A stretch of 64,000 bases of DNA. It comes from Oceanobacter sp. 1_MG-2023. GTDB taxonomy: Bacteria > Pseudomonadota > Gammaproteobacteria > Pseudomonadales > Oceanobacteraceae. This document shows positions 18,141 through 28,301 of this stretch, piece after piece. Within the stretch, counting starts at the first letter, position 1. Each line of letters starts with the position of its first letter. The DNA lies in the NCBI RefSeq assembly GCF_030689025.1, contig NZ_JAUYWA010000005.1, forward strand, positions 1-64,000, written 5' to 3'. A model generated the notes under the pieces. The model was not told where the DNA came from. It worked only from the letters and a program-made list of their open reading frames with translations, and made no database searches. A program made the translations under genes and the position numbers.

Positions 18141-19520
18141 ATGACTCAACGCGTTGCGATTATTGGCGCTGGCCCAAGCGGCCTGGCCCAACTCCGAGCC
18201 TTTCAGTCCGCCCAGTCCAAAGGTGCCGACATCCCTGAACTGGTTTGTTTCGAAAAACAATCCGACTGGGGCGGCCAGTGGAACTACACCTGGCGCACCG
18301 GTCTGGATGAGAACGGCGAACCCGTGCCCAGCTCCATGTACCGCTATCTGTGGTCCAATGGCCCGAAAGAAGCACTGGAATTTGCCGACTACAGCTTTGA
18401 TGAACACTTTGGCAAACCCATTGCCTCCTACCCACCACGTGAAGTGCTGTGGGACTACATCAAGGGTCGAGTGGAAAAAGCCGATGTCCGCAAGTACATC
18501 CGTTTCAACTCCCCGGTTCGTCATATTGAATACAACAAAGCCGACGACAACTTCACTGTCTCGGTTCACGACCACAATAACGACACCGTATACGAAGAAG
18601 TTTTTGACTTTGTGGTAGTGGCCAGCGGTCACTTCTCAACCCCATTTGTACCGGAATATCCAGGCTTCGAAAGTTTTGGCGGCCGTATTCTGCACGCTCA
18701 TGACTTCCGTGATGCACTGGAATTCAAAGACAAGGACATCCTTGTTGTTGGCTCCAGCTACTCTGCTGAAGACATCGGTTCCCAGTGTTACAAATACGGC
18801 GCTCGCTCTATTACTTCCTGCTACCGCAGTGCGCCGATGGGTTACAAATGGCCAGCCAACTGGGAAGAAAAACCGGCCATGACCCACGTTGAAGGCAACA
18901 CCGTGTTCTTTTCTGATGGCAGCAGCAAACAGGTCGATGCCATTATTCTGTGTACCGGTTACCTGCACTCGTTCCCGTTCCTGCCAGAAGAGCTGCGCCT
19001 GAAAACCAACAACCGCCTGTGGCCTCTGGGTCTCTACAAAGGCGTCGTCTGGGAAGAAAACACCAAGTTGTTCTACCTCGGCATGCAAGACCAGTGGTAC
19101 AGCTTCAATATGTTTGATGCCCAGGCCTGGTACACCCGTGACGTCATCATGGGCCGTATTCCTTTACCATCGAAAGCAGAGATGGAAGCACACAGTGCCC
19201 AGTGGCGTGAAAACGAGCTCAAGCTGGAAACCGACAAGGAAAACTACGAGTTCCAGGGTGCCTATATTCAGGATCTGATCGACGATACCGATTACCCGAG
19301 CTTTGATATTCCGGCGGTGAACGAGACGTTCCTGATCTGGAAGAAACACAAGAAGCAAGACATCATGACCTTCCGTGATTATTCCTTCCCGTCAGTAATG
19401 ACCGGTACGCCGTCTCCGGCTCACCACACGCCGTGGTTGTATGCCCTGGACGACTCCCTTGAGGCTTACCTCAACGACGAACCCAAGCCCGAAGAAATCA
19501 AGCGCGCCGCTGGAGAATAA
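18141..19520 (+). CDS. tmm: Trimethylamine monooxygenase (flavin-containing monooxygenase)
   Basis: This 459-residue FMO has the FAD-binding [15 protein letters not shown] at the N-terminus, the family fingerprint [13 protein letters not shown] near residue 185, and the NADPH motif [12 protein letters not shown]. The C-terminal segments ([28 protein letters not shown]) resemble those of the bacterial trimethylamine monooxygenases of Methylophaga and marine Roseobacter. The expected reaction is trimethylamine + NADPH + O2 to trimethylamine N-oxide. A CAGGAGA site supports the start. A cupin gene follows on the same strand. The dependent TMAO demethylase (tdm) is not in this window. Confidence 0.9.
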   Translation: MTQRVAIIGAGPSGLAQLRAFQSAQSKGADIPELVCFEKQSDWGGQWNYTWRTGLDENGEPVPSSMYRYLWSNGPKEALEFADYSFDEHFGKPIASYPPREVLWDYIKGRVEKADVRKYIRFNSPVRHIEYNKADDNFTVSVHDHNNDTVYEEVFDFVVVASGHFSTPFVPEYPGFESFGGRILHAHDFRDALEFKDKDILVVGSSYSAEDIGSQCYKYGARSITSCYRSAPMGYKWPANWEEKPAMTHVEGNTVFFSDGSSKQVDAIILCTGYLHSFPFLPEELRLKTNNRLWPLGLYKGVVWEENTKLFYLGMQDQWYSFNMFDAQAWYTRDVIMGRIPLPSKAEMEAHSAQWRENELKLETDKENYEFQGAYIQDLIDDTDYPSFDIPAVNETFLIWKKHKKQDIMTFRDYSFPSVMTGTPSPAHHTPWLYALDDSLEAYLNDEPKPEEIKRAAGE

Positions 19521-19534
19521 TTCCTCAGCTTGCC

Positions 19535-19562
19535 CTCTCTGGCACCACGGTGGCAGAGAGGA
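19535..19562. other. Intercistronic hairpin between tmm and the cupin gene
   Basis: CCTCTCTG at 19535 pairs with CAGAGAGG ending at 19562, extended by CACC/GGTG after one mismatch. There is no T run, so it looks more like a processing or attenuation hairpin than a terminator. Confidence 0.5.
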
Positions 19563-19633
19563 TTTGCCCAAGCCGTTTGTTCTATCCCTGCGCGCCATGC
19601 GCATCTTTGTCAGATTCCATCGAGGCCCATACC

Positions 19634-19981
19634 ATGACTGTTACCAAGATTCCTGCACCTTCCGTTGAGGTAATCACCGACGACCTGGCCGGTTGGTCCA
19701 AGGTCGAAGGCAATCCCACCATGAAAACCTGGATTGAATACACCTCCCCGGATGAATCCATGATCGCCGGTTGGTGGGAAGCCACCCCGGGCACCTATTA
19801 CGCTGAATACGCTGGCTGGGAATTTATCCACGTCATTGAAGGCAAGGCCATCATCACCCCGGATGGCGGTGAAGCGGTTGAAATCGGCGCTGGTGATGCC
19901 GTGACTCTGGAGGCCAACTTCAAAGGCCATTGGAAAATCATTGAGCCGATCAAGAAGCACTTCACCATCAAACTGAAGTAA
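19634..19981 (+). CDS. Small cupin-domain protein
   Basis: This 115-residue single-domain cupin has segments SMIAGWWEATPGTYYAEYAGWEFIHVIEGKAII and EAVEIGAGDAVTLEANFKGHWKII in place of the two cupin motifs. It resembles the (S)-ureidoglycine aminohydrolase/EutQ-like Cupin_3 group of small proteins. The frame is open upstream, but the ATG at 19634 is the first that yields a normal cupin N-terminus. It follows tmm on the same strand and may be co-expressed with it. Its function is unknown; metal binding is plausible but not shown. Confidence 0.75.
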   Translation: MTVTKIPAPSVEVITDDLAGWSKVEGNPTMKTWIEYTSPDESMIAGWWEATPGTYYAEYAGWEFIHVIEGKAIITPDGGEAVEIGAGDAVTLEANFKGHWKIIEPIKKHFTIKLK

Positions 19982-19998
19982 CGCCCCACCGTACGTAT

Positions 19999-20040
19999 CC
20001 CCGCCAATCCGGCCCTCTGGCCCGATATGGATTAGCGGGG
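19999..20040. other. Imperfect hairpin after the cupin gene
   Basis: CCCCGC-C-AATCC at 19999 pairs with GGATT-A-GCGGGG ending at 20040, with GGCCC/GGCCC inside. No T tract follows. It may still end or stabilise the tmm-cupin transcript. Confidence 0.5.
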
Positions 20041-20279
20041 ATCGCCAGCCCATCCCGCTTTCCTGTCTCTTGCCTGCCTCTTGCCTGATTATTCCCTGCC
20101 TCTTCCCACCCTCGGATCGTCTCTGCTACATTTGAGTGCCTGATCAATAACCCCATGCACCACTGCCAAGCATGCTCGACCGAACCCGGTTCCACCCTGG
20201 CGCTTTTGCATCCCGAACGACCTGATATTCCACACTCAAACGCCCATAATACCGGGGAATAAAATAAAACCGGGTTATC

Positions 20280-20331
20280 TCTCTCAGTTGGTCAGAATTT
20301 TGCTTATCTAAAATACTGTCCAAACGGTCAA
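20280..20331. promoter_or_regulatory. RutR-type operator pair upstream of the BMP receptor gene
   Basis: Two 16-base palindromic sites lie 36 bases apart: TCTCTCAGTTGGTCAG (20280-20295, left half degenerate) and CTGTCCAAACGGTCAA (20316-20331). TTTTGCTT starts two bases after the first. They match the family of sites at 28153, 41556, 60934 and 61762. The remainder of this intergenic region (19982-20377) holds no gene. RutR of E. coli binds TTGACCANNTGGTCAA (known). Assignment to the TetR protein at 29815 is inference. Confidence 0.7.
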
Positions 20332-20377
20332 TTTTTTTAAACCGGCAATGTCACTTGCCACTACAGGAGAAGGACGG

Positions 20378-21469
20378 ATGAAACGACGTCAATTTCACAA
20401 GCTGATCAGCGGTCTGGCCGCCGGAACCCTGATGGCTGCTCTTTCTATTCCCGCCGCGATGGCAGCTGATCCGTTTAAGGTTGGTTTTGTGTATGTCGGC
20501 CCAATCGGCGACCACGGCTGGTCTTATCAGCACGATCAGGGCCGCCTGTCGGTTGAAGAGTATTATGGTGACAAGGTTGAAACCACTTACGTTGAAAACG
20601 TAGCCGAAGGTGCGGACGCCGAGCGTGTGATTCGCAACCTCGCCAAAACCGGCCATGACCTGATCTTCACCACCTCGTTCGGCTTTATGAACCCGACCCT
20701 CAAAGTCGCCAAACAATTTCCCAAAGTAAAGTTTGAACACGCTACCGGTTACAAAACGTCCAAAAACATGGGCACTTACGTTTCCACCACTTACGAAGGC
20801 CGTTACATTGCTGGCTACGTGGCATCCCAGGTCACCAAGTCCAACAAGGTCGGCTACATTGCCTCGTTCCCGATTCCGGAAGTCATCCGTGATATCAATA
20901 CCGTGCAACTCGCACTGAGCAAATACAACCCGGAAGCCGAGTTGAAAATCATCTGGGTCAACAGCTGGTTCGATCCGGGTAAAGAAGCGGATGCTGCCAA
21001 CGCCATGATGGACCAGGGTGTGGATGTCATTCTGCAGCACACCGATTCACCTGCCGCCATGCAGGCTGCTGAACGTCGCGGCAAATACGCCGTTGGCCAG
21101 GCATCCGATATGTCCTCGTTTGGACCTAAGGCTCACCTGATGTCGGTCGTTGACGAATGGGGCCCGCACTACATCAATACCGTTAAAGCCGTTATGGATG
21201 GCACCTGGACAGCTTCTGCCCACGTCGAAGGCATGAAAGAAGGCGCGATTGTGGTACCTGGCTTCAACAAAAGCATTCCTGCCGATGTCGTCACTCATGC
21301 TGAAGAACTGATCGCAGGCATCAAGGATGGCAGTGTTTATCCTTTCACTGGCCCTCTGAAAGACAACAAGGGCGAATTGAAAGTACCGGCTGGTACCAAA
21401 ATGACCTTCGCCGATCTGGAAAAAATGAACTGGTATGTTGAAGGCATCAAAGCCGACATTCCGAAGTAA
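20378..21469 (+). CDS. BMP-family periplasmic receptor, purine/nucleoside ABC transporter
   Basis: This protein of about 363 residues has the BMP/PnrA fold: VGFVYVGPIGDHGWSYQHDQG, EGADAERVIRNLAKTGHDLIFTTSFG and YVASQVTKSNKVGYIASFPIPEV. The export signal MKRRQFHKLISGLAAG includes an RRxF pattern, so Tat export is possible. Such receptors deliver nucleosides or purines to a BMP-type ABC transporter. The only such ATPase and permeases in the window are 20 kb away (41856-45452), behind the same operator type. I chose the ATG at 20378, preceded by GGAGAAGGACGG. Ligand: a purine base or derivative, inferred from context. Confidence 0.88.
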   Translation: MKRRQFHKLISGLAAGTLMAALSIPAAMAADPFKVGFVYVGPIGDHGWSYQHDQGRLSVEEYYGDKVETTYVENVAEGADAERVIRNLAKTGHDLIFTTSFGFMNPTLKVAKQFPKVKFEHATGYKTSKNMGTYVSTTYEGRYIAGYVASQVTKSNKVGYIASFPIPEVIRDINTVQLALSKYNPEAELKIIWVNSWFDPGKEADAANAMMDQGVDVILQHTDSPAAMQAAERRGKYAVGQASDMSSFGPKAHLMSVVDEWGPHYINTVKAVMDGTWTASAHVEGMKEGAIVVPGFNKSIPADVVTHAEELIAGIKDGSVYPFTGPLKDNKGELKVPAGTKMTFADLEKMNWYVEGIKADIPK

Positions 21470-21556
21470 TACACCGGGTAACGGCCATCATGACACCTTC
21501 ACCATGATGGCCGGTCAGGCCCAACCGCAAAGAATACCGCTCGGTTAGCTGGTATT

Positions 21557-21600
21557 ACCTGTCCTCTCTTATCACCAGACAAGAGGCGGACAGGTTTTTT
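21557..21600 (+). terminator. Rho-independent terminator/attenuator between the receptor and oxygenase genes
   Basis: ACCTGTCCTCTCTT pairs with AAGAGGCGGACAGGT and is followed by a run of T residues (21594-21601). The stem ends only about 16 bases before the oxygenase ATG. It would therefore lower read-through from the receptor gene into the oxygenase gene. A further T-less hairpin, GGCCATCATG/CATGATGGCC, lies at 21483-21512. Confidence 0.75.
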
Positions 21601-21616
21601 TATTGGATCTCCGCTT

Positions 21617-22576
21617 ATGAATATTCCCCTGATTGATATCTCCCCTCTGTACCAGCAAGACCATGACGGCAAGGTACAGGTTGCCAACGCCATCGACCAT
21701 GCCTGCCAGCACAGCGGTTTTTTCTATATCACCGGCCACCCCATCAGCCGTGAACGTATGGCTGACATGCGCCAACTGGCGGAAGAATTCTTCGCTCTCC
21801 CCGCCGCAGAAAAACTCAAGATCAATATTCGCTTGTCCGCCAACCACCGTGGTTATGGCGAAACCGCCGCCGAACAGCTTGATCCAAGCCATCCCGGCGA
21901 CTGGAAAGAATCCTTTGATATGGGCCTCAACCTGCCCGCCGATCATCCCCTGATCGGCCCGGAACGCCCCTTGTATGGCCCCAACCAATACCCGGATGCC
22001 ATTGAAGGTTTTCAGGCCAAAATGGAAGCTCATTACTGGGATATGCTGGCGCTGGGCAAAAATATTCTCAGTGCCCTCGCCATCGCACTGGAGCTGGATG
22101 AAACGTTTTTCGACGACAAGTTCGACCACCCGCTCAGCGTGCTGCGTTTTTTACACTACCCTGAACGGCCAGACACGACAGCACAAGCAGCCATGGGCGC
22201 AGGCGCCCACAGCGACTACGGCTGTATTACCATTCTTTGGCAAGATGAGATTGGCGGCTTACAGGTGCAGGACGTCAACGGCCACTGGGTTGATGCCCCA
22301 CCGATTGCAGATACCTTTGTGATCAACATCGGCAATATGATGGCGCGCTGGAGTAACGACCGTTACAAATCGACGCCACACCGGGTATACAGTCCATCCG
22401 GAGCCGAGCGTTATTCCATGCCGTTTTTTGTTGAACCGGATTTTGATACCGACGTCAGCTGCCTGCCAAACTGCTGCAGCGAAGGCGAAACGCCCAAATA
22501 CGAGCCGATTTCTGCCGGAGACTGGATGATTTATTGCTTCAACAGCACCTACGCCTATCGAGCGGAAGAAAGCTGA
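21617..22576 (+). CDS. Isopenicillin-N-synthase-like 2OG-Fe(II) oxygenase
   Basis: This 319-residue protein begins MNIPLIDISPLY, then SGFFYITGHPIS, typical of the DIOX_N region. The iron-binding facial triad is visible as GAHSDYG (His, Asp) and STPHRVYSP (distal His). An Arg of GAERYSMPFF is placed to bind 2-oxoglutarate. Such enzymes hydroxylate small molecules. Position between a purine receptor and allantoicase suggests a purine or pyrimidine derivative as substrate, but the sequence does not prove it. It sits behind a terminator-like hairpin, so it may be expressed at a lower level than the receptor. Confidence 0.85.
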   Translation: MNIPLIDISPLYQQDHDGKVQVANAIDHACQHSGFFYITGHPISRERMADMRQLAEEFFALPAAEKLKINIRLSANHRGYGETAAEQLDPSHPGDWKESFDMGLNLPADHPLIGPERPLYGPNQYPDAIEGFQAKMEAHYWDMLALGKNILSALAIALELDETFFDDKFDHPLSVLRFLHYPERPDTTAQAAMGAGAHSDYGCITILWQDEIGGLQVQDVNGHWVDAPPIADTFVINIGNMMARWSNDRYKSTPHRVYSPSGAERYSMPFFVEPDFDTDVSCLPNCCSEGETPKYEPISAGDWMIYCFNSTYAYRAEES

Positions 22577-22648
22577 GTCCGTCCGCCCGTATCCGCCCGG
22601 AGCAGTTATCCGGGTGGATACGTCTTGCGGGCGGGATTGACGACGTTA

Positions 22649-23638
22649 TTACTGACTGATTTTACCGAATGCCCGCACGCGGCTGATGCCACCATCCGGG
22701 AAGATATTGACCCGGATATGTGTCACGGCTCCCAGCCCCTGCAACTGTTCCTTGAACGTATGTTCCTGGTTCATCTGCAATTTCTGCGATGGCAACAGCT
22801 CCTGCCAGTACAGGCTTTGTGCTTCGATCTGGTCATCAGAACCACCGGTGACACAGGCAGCCTGAATCGAGCAGCTATCCGGGTAGTTACCCTTGAAGTG
22901 CAGGGTATCGATGATCAATTCCTCGATTGTACCCTTGTGGCCCAGGGCCAGAATCACCCAGTCAAAACCCGGAGTACGGCGACGAGCCGTTTCCCAGCCA
23001 TCCCCCATATTGATACCACGGCCCGGTGCAATCAGATTGCTCATATGGCCAAAGTGCTGGTCATTACACGCTAGCGCCCGCCCTCCGTTAAGAGCTGCAG
23101 CAAGATCGATCGATTCATCCGCAGACTGGGTCGACCAGTCCCGGTACGGCACACCGTAAACCTTCAAACGCGCCACACCACCATCAGGAAAGATATTCAG
23201 GCGCAAATGCGTCCAGGGTTGGTCGGACGCAATCGGGTGCACATGCTGGCTGTTGCCCTGCAATGACACCGACGGCAGCACCTCTTGCCAGACCGTATCG
23301 TTATTCGGGTCCCCTTCGGGACAAAAACAACCCTCCAAAGACGCCGACGGCGGATAGTTGCCGGTAAAGTAACGGGTATCGATATCCACCGCCTTGATCA
23401 CGCCCGCCACCCCCAGGCGCACAACCGCATGGTCATAACCCGGCCCGCGTTTCCGGCGTGACTCCCAGCCGTCCATCCATTTGCCGTTGTCGTCATAGAC
23501 ACCTTCCTGCCAGACCGGCTCTTCCGGGTTCAGCATCCGATCGGCGGCGGCAAACCAATCGTCGGTCACGGCGATTACTTTGGCACCCAGGCGGGCGCTG
23601 GCGAGGTTAACGTATTGACGCAGTTGTTCTGTATTCAT
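22649..23638 (-). CDS. alc: Allantoicase
   Basis: This 329-residue protein consists of two homologous beta-sandwich repeats, each with a GWE(S/T)(R)RR-type motif ([17 protein letters not shown] and [17 protein letters not shown]), [16 protein letters not shown] and [20 protein letters not shown]. This is the allantoicase signature. It hydrolyses allantoate to ureidoglycolate and urea. It lies 11 bases downstream of puuE on the same strand, so both are read from the divergent promoter at 24565-24809. Ureidoglycolate is then used by AllA at 25566. Confidence 0.95.
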   Translation of the reverse strand: MNTEQLRQYVNLASARLGAKVIAVTDDWFAAADRMLNPEEPVWQEGVYDDNGKWMDGWESRRKRGPGYDHAVVRLGVAGVIKAVDIDTRYFTGNYPPSASLEGCFCPEGDPNNDTVWQEVLPSVSLQGNSQHVHPIASDQPWTHLRLNIFPDGGVARLKVYGVPYRDWSTQSADESIDLAAALNGGRALACNDQHFGHMSNLIAPGRGINMGDGWETARRRTPGFDWVILALGHKGTIEELIIDTLHFKGNYPDSCSIQAACVTGGSDDQIEAQSLYWQELLPSQKLQMNQEHTFKEQLQGLGAVTHIRVNIFPDGGISRVRAFGKISQ

Positions 23639-23649
23639 GCTGTTGGGGC

Positions 23650-24564
23650 CTACTTGGAATGGGGAGGGAAGTGTTCATGCCAATGCCGGGCGATATCGAC
23701 CCGACGGCAGAACCAGACGTCTTCGTGGCTGCTGGCGTATTCAATAAAACGCTGCAGCGATGCCAATCGGCCAGGTCGGCCAATCAGGCGGCAGTGCAAT
23801 CCGATCGACAGCATTTTGGGTGCGCTTTCGCCTTCGGCGTACAGCACATCAAAGCTGTCTTTCAGGTACTGATAAAACTGCTCTCCGCAGTTAAATCCTT
23901 GTGGAGTGGCAAACCGCATATCGTTACTGTCGAGGGTGTAAGGAATCACCAGATGCGGTTTTTCCGGGCCATCGACCCAATACGGCAGGTCGTCGTCGTA
24001 CGCGTCGGAGTCGTACAGAAAGCCACCTTCTTCCATCACGACGTCGCGGCTGTTGGGGCCGGTACGCCCGGTGTACCAACCTAACGGCCGTTCGCCGGTA
24101 ATATTGGTCAGAATCTCGATGGCTTTTTGCAGGTGCTCGGCCTCTTCGGTCTTGTCCATGTACTGATAATCGATCCAGCGGTAACCATGGCTACAAATCT
24201 CATGACCGGCTGCCACCATCGCCTTGATGACTTCAGGGTGACGCTCAGCGGCCATCGCCACGGCAAAAATCGTCAGCGGAATATTATTCTGTTCAAACAG
24301 TTTCAATACCCGCCAGACACCGGCCCGGCTGCCGTATTCATAGATCGATTCCATGCTCATGTGTCGCACCCCGGCTAACGCCTGGGCACCGGGCATTTCC
24401 GACAGAAAGGCTTCGGACTCTTTATCGCCATGCAAGACACAGCGCTCGCCACCTTCTTCGTAGTTGAGCACAAACGACAACGCCAGGCGGGCCTTGTTGG
24501 GCCACTGTGGATGGGGTGGCTGGTCGCCATAACCGATCAGGTCGCGGGGATAATCCGAATTCAT
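23650..24564 (-). CDS. puuE: Allantoinase PuuE (polysaccharide-deacetylase fold)
   Basis: This protein of about 304 residues starts [19 protein letters not shown] and contains [37 protein letters not shown] and [15 protein letters not shown]. These are characteristic of the metal-independent allantoinase PuuE rather than the AllB amidohydrolase. It converts allantoin to allantoate. The open frame extends to 24618, but the ATG at 24564 has a strong AGGAGG site. Transcription would start in the divergent region with two TTGTATACAA palindromes, shared with the GntR gene. Confidence 0.95.
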   Translation of the reverse strand: MNSDYPRDLIGYGDQPPHPQWPNKARLALSFVLNYEEGGERCVLHGDKESEAFLSEMPGAQALAGVRHMSMESIYEYGSRAGVWRVLKLFEQNNIPLTIFAVAMAAERHPEVIKAMVAAGHEICSHGYRWIDYQYMDKTEEAEHLQKAIEILTNITGERPLGWYTGRTGPNSRDVVMEEGGFLYDSDAYDDDLPYWVDGPEKPHLVIPYTLDSNDMRFATPQGFNCGEQFYQYLKDSFDVLYAEGESAPKMLSIGLHCRLIGRPGRLASLQRFIEYASSHEDVWFCRRVDIARHWHEHFPPHSK

Positions 24565-24624
24565 GATGCCTCCTGAGTGCCGCCGCCGGTGGCTGCGACA
24601 GGTGTAAACTGAACACATTAATCA

Positions 24625-24748
24625 AAAATATTGTATACAATATTTTCATCAAGACTAGCTTAATTAGCCGTAAATAAACACTATAGAATCAAAAAACTGC
24701 TCTAAAAAAGCCAATAACTGGTTTATAATCCATCATCTTTGTATACAA
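24625..24748. promoter_or_regulatory. Divergent promoter region with two GntR-type operators (TTGTATACAA)
   Basis: A perfect 22-base palindrome at 24625-24646 has the core AATATTGTATACAATATT. A second TTGTATACAA lies at 24739-24748. Both sit between puuE-alc (leftward) and the GntR gene with allA (rightward). FadR-subfamily GntR proteins typically bind TNGTnnnACNA-like palindromes, so the adjacent GntR regulator is the likely binder, controlling both directions and itself. Confidence 0.75.
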
Positions 24749-24809
24749 TTTATTGAAATGTTAGTATCCAGTCTCAGCGATTTGCCAGCAGTGGAATTCA
24801 AAACATCTC

Positions 24810-25532
24810 ATGATCACCGAACAACAGCCTCAGACCAGCCACCGCGGGGTACAGGATGCCCGGATTTACCAATCCATCTTTGAAGCCATCCTCGAACAAC
24901 GTTTGCTGCCTGGCACCAAGCTGAACGAAGCAGCACTGGCCGAGGTATTCAGCGTCAGCCGCACGATTATCCGCCGCGCCCTGGCCCGACTGGCACAAGA
25001 CGGCGTGATTGAGCTGATTCCGAACAAAGGGGCGACCGTTGCCAGCCCGACCCCCGAACAGGCTAACGACACCCTGGTGGCCCGCCAACTGGTCGAAGAA
25101 GCGGTCTTGAAACTGGTGTTGGCCATCCCGCCATCCCCGGCCAAAAGCAAAGGGATTAAACAGCTGCGCAAGCTGATAGCACGGGAACAACGTGCCTTTG
25201 AAACCGGCGACAAAGGCAACGGCCTGCGGTTGTCTGGGGAGTTTCACCTGTTGTTGGCCGAGATGGCCAACAATCAGGCACTGGCCGGATTCCTGTCGCG
25301 CCTGGTATCACAAACCTCTCTGATCATTGCCACCTACGAATCACCACACCAGCACCGCCATTGCTCATACGAAGAACATATGTCATTAGTAGATGCCATT
25401 GAGTCCGGTCAGACTGCCGAGGCTATCCAGCTGATGAATCATCATATGGAACATATTCAGCTCAAGTTGCAGTTAAGCCGCGATCTGAGCACCCCAGACC
25501 TGCACCGGATATTTGCCAGCCAGACCAGCTGA
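24810..25532 (+). CDS. GntR-family (FCD domain) regulator of allantoin genes
   Basis: This 240-residue protein has an N-terminal winged helix (RIYQSIFEAILEQRLLPGTKLNEAALAEVF and VSRTIIRRALARLAQDGVIELIPNKGA). A helical FCD ligand-binding domain follows (GEFHLLLAEMANNQ, EEHMSLVDAIESGQTAEAIQLMNHHMEHI). It is divergent from puuE-alc and 33 bases upstream of allA. It most probably represses these genes in response to a ureide such as allantoin or allantoate; the ligand is inference. Two TTGTATACAA palindromes lie in its upstream region. Similar GntR regulators (HpxS type) occur in other purine clusters. Confidence 0.9.
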   Translation: MITEQQPQTSHRGVQDARIYQSIFEAILEQRLLPGTKLNEAALAEVFSVSRTIIRRALARLAQDGVIELIPNKGATVASPTPEQANDTLVARQLVEEAVLKLVLAIPPSPAKSKGIKQLRKLIAREQRAFETGDKGNGLRLSGEFHLLLAEMANNQALAGFLSRLVSQTSLIIATYESPHQHRHCSYEEHMSLVDAIESGQTAEAIQLMNHHMEHIQLKLQLSRDLSTPDLHRIFASQTS

Positions 25533-25565
25533 CGTATTCACCTGCCCCTAGCCAGAGGAATTGCC

Positions 25566-26063
25566 ATGCCCGTCACACTTGAGCCGATCCCCCTCACCCG
25601 AGCAGCCTTCCAGGCCTTTGGTGATGTGATTGAAACCGCCGATCGCGACCATTTTGCTATTAACGATGGGTATGCCGACCGTTTTCATAACCTCGCAGAT
25701 CTCGATCTGACCGAGCAACAGGGCAAACCGTTGGTGAGTATCTTCCGGGCGCGGCCCCGACCACGACCGATTGCAGTGGATATGATGGAACGCCACCCAC
25801 TCTCCAGCCAGGCTTTTATTCCGCTGTGTCAAACGCCGTTTCTGGTCCTGGTGGCACCTGCGGGAGAGCCACCCCATCCCGACAACCTGACGCTGTTTAG
25901 AACCAATGGGGCTCAGGGGGTGAATTTTCATCGCGGGGTCTGGCACTTTCCATTACTGGTGGAAAAAGAAAATCAGCAATTTCTGATTATTGACCGTGGC
26001 GGCGAGGAGAAAAACTGCGACCTGCATTATTTTGCCGACGATATCCGCGGTGAAATTGCATAA
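25566..26063 (+). CDS. allA: Ureidoglycolate lyase
   Basis: This 165-residue protein is typical of AllA: LTRAAFQAFGDVIETAD, FRARPRPRPIAVDMMERHPLSSQAFIPL, and NFHRGVWHFPLL near the C-terminus. It cleaves ureidoglycolate to glyoxylate and urea, the last step of the purine route encoded here. A good AGAGGA site precedes the ATG. It is 33 bases from the GntR gene and probably forms an operon with it. No urease gene is in the window, so the urea must be handled elsewhere or excreted. Confidence 0.95.
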   Translation: MPVTLEPIPLTRAAFQAFGDVIETADRDHFAINDGYADRFHNLADLDLTEQQGKPLVSIFRARPRPRPIAVDMMERHPLSSQAFIPLCQTPFLVLVAPAGEPPHPDNLTLFRTNGAQGVNFHRGVWHFPLLVEKENQQFLIIDRGGEEKNCDLHYFADDIRGEIA

Positions 26064-26174
26064 CCGCAGTGTGTTTGCGCCAGGTAACCAGTAGCCAGCC
26101 GGGTAAAACAAACAGCTGGAGCAGCACCAGATGTCTTCCAACACTGGAACACGGTACTGATCCAACCTGCCCAA

Positions 26175-26750
26175 TCACCCTTGTTTATCCACACGGGGCT
26201 TGCCCTGATGCACCACTTGCCGTAATCCTTCGCCCTCCAGTCGATAGGCCTTGGCAAAGCCAGTGATATAACTTCCATGCTGCGGCATCAGCCGGAACAG
26301 ATGAAAGTCTCCCAATCCGCGTAACACCTGCAAGGTCGGGCCGAGATGTTGCGCCATGGCATCCAGAATGATGTTCCGCTCACTGGAGGCAAGGTCAGCA
26401 TCCCCACGATCAGCCTGTTCCACCACCTCGGCACAGGCATATACCGTGGCCCGGGTACGGGCAAAGATATTACGGGCGCGCTCTTCCGGCTCGATCCAGA
26501 ACAGACCGACGTTCGGGTTGGCTTGCAGATTCCGGGTGTGGCTGGCCAACTCGGACAGAAAGACGTAAAAACAGCCGTCCTGCTGGATAAACGGCGCATA
26601 ACTGGTTTCCGGCTCGCCGCTGGCGTTAACCGTCGCCAGGGTCAGGCTGTTAAAACCGGCGATAAAGGCGTGGAAATCGTCGCTGATTGACACCAGCGTT
26701 TCTTCCCCAGAGTCTTCCGGGTTAGCCGCGGTGGGATTATTGTTGTTCAT
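26175..26750 (-). CDS. HugZ-family heme-utilisation/pyridoxamine-phosphate-oxidase-like protein
   Basis: This 191-residue protein has a split-barrel FMN-binding fold: NSLTLATVNASGEPETSYAPF, VFLSELASHTRNLQANP and VGLFWIEPEERARNIFARTR. This resembles HugZ/HutZ heme-degrading proteins. The C-terminal GSYITGFAKAYRLEG is the region that carries heme contacts in HugZ. Its neighbours (allA, pip) are functionally unrelated, so it interrupts the purine island. A general pyridoxamine-phosphate-oxidase-like flavoprotein is the alternative. Confidence 0.8.
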   Translation of the reverse strand: MNNNNPTAANPEDSGEETLVSISDDFHAFIAGFNSLTLATVNASGEPETSYAPFIQQDGCFYVFLSELASHTRNLQANPNVGLFWIEPEERARNIFARTRATVYACAEVVEQADRGDADLASSERNIILDAMAQHLGPTLQVLRGLGDFHLFRLMPQHGSYITGFAKAYRLEGEGLRQVVHQGKPRVDKQG

Positions 26751-26859
26751 TGTGCTTTTCCTGACGTCAAAGTGGTCATCTTCAGGTTTATCCTGTATCC
26801 ATTGTCAGCTGGCTCCCAGGCATGCAACGCACCGTCATCGCAGGCCCGCCCGTATTCTG

Positions 26860-28301
<1,442 letters not shown>

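Noticed and set aside
22649..24564. A soluble uricase or AllB-type allantoinase was looked for
   Set aside because: The allantoinase is clearly PuuE-type and the urate oxidase is PuuD-type; no other candidate exists in the window.
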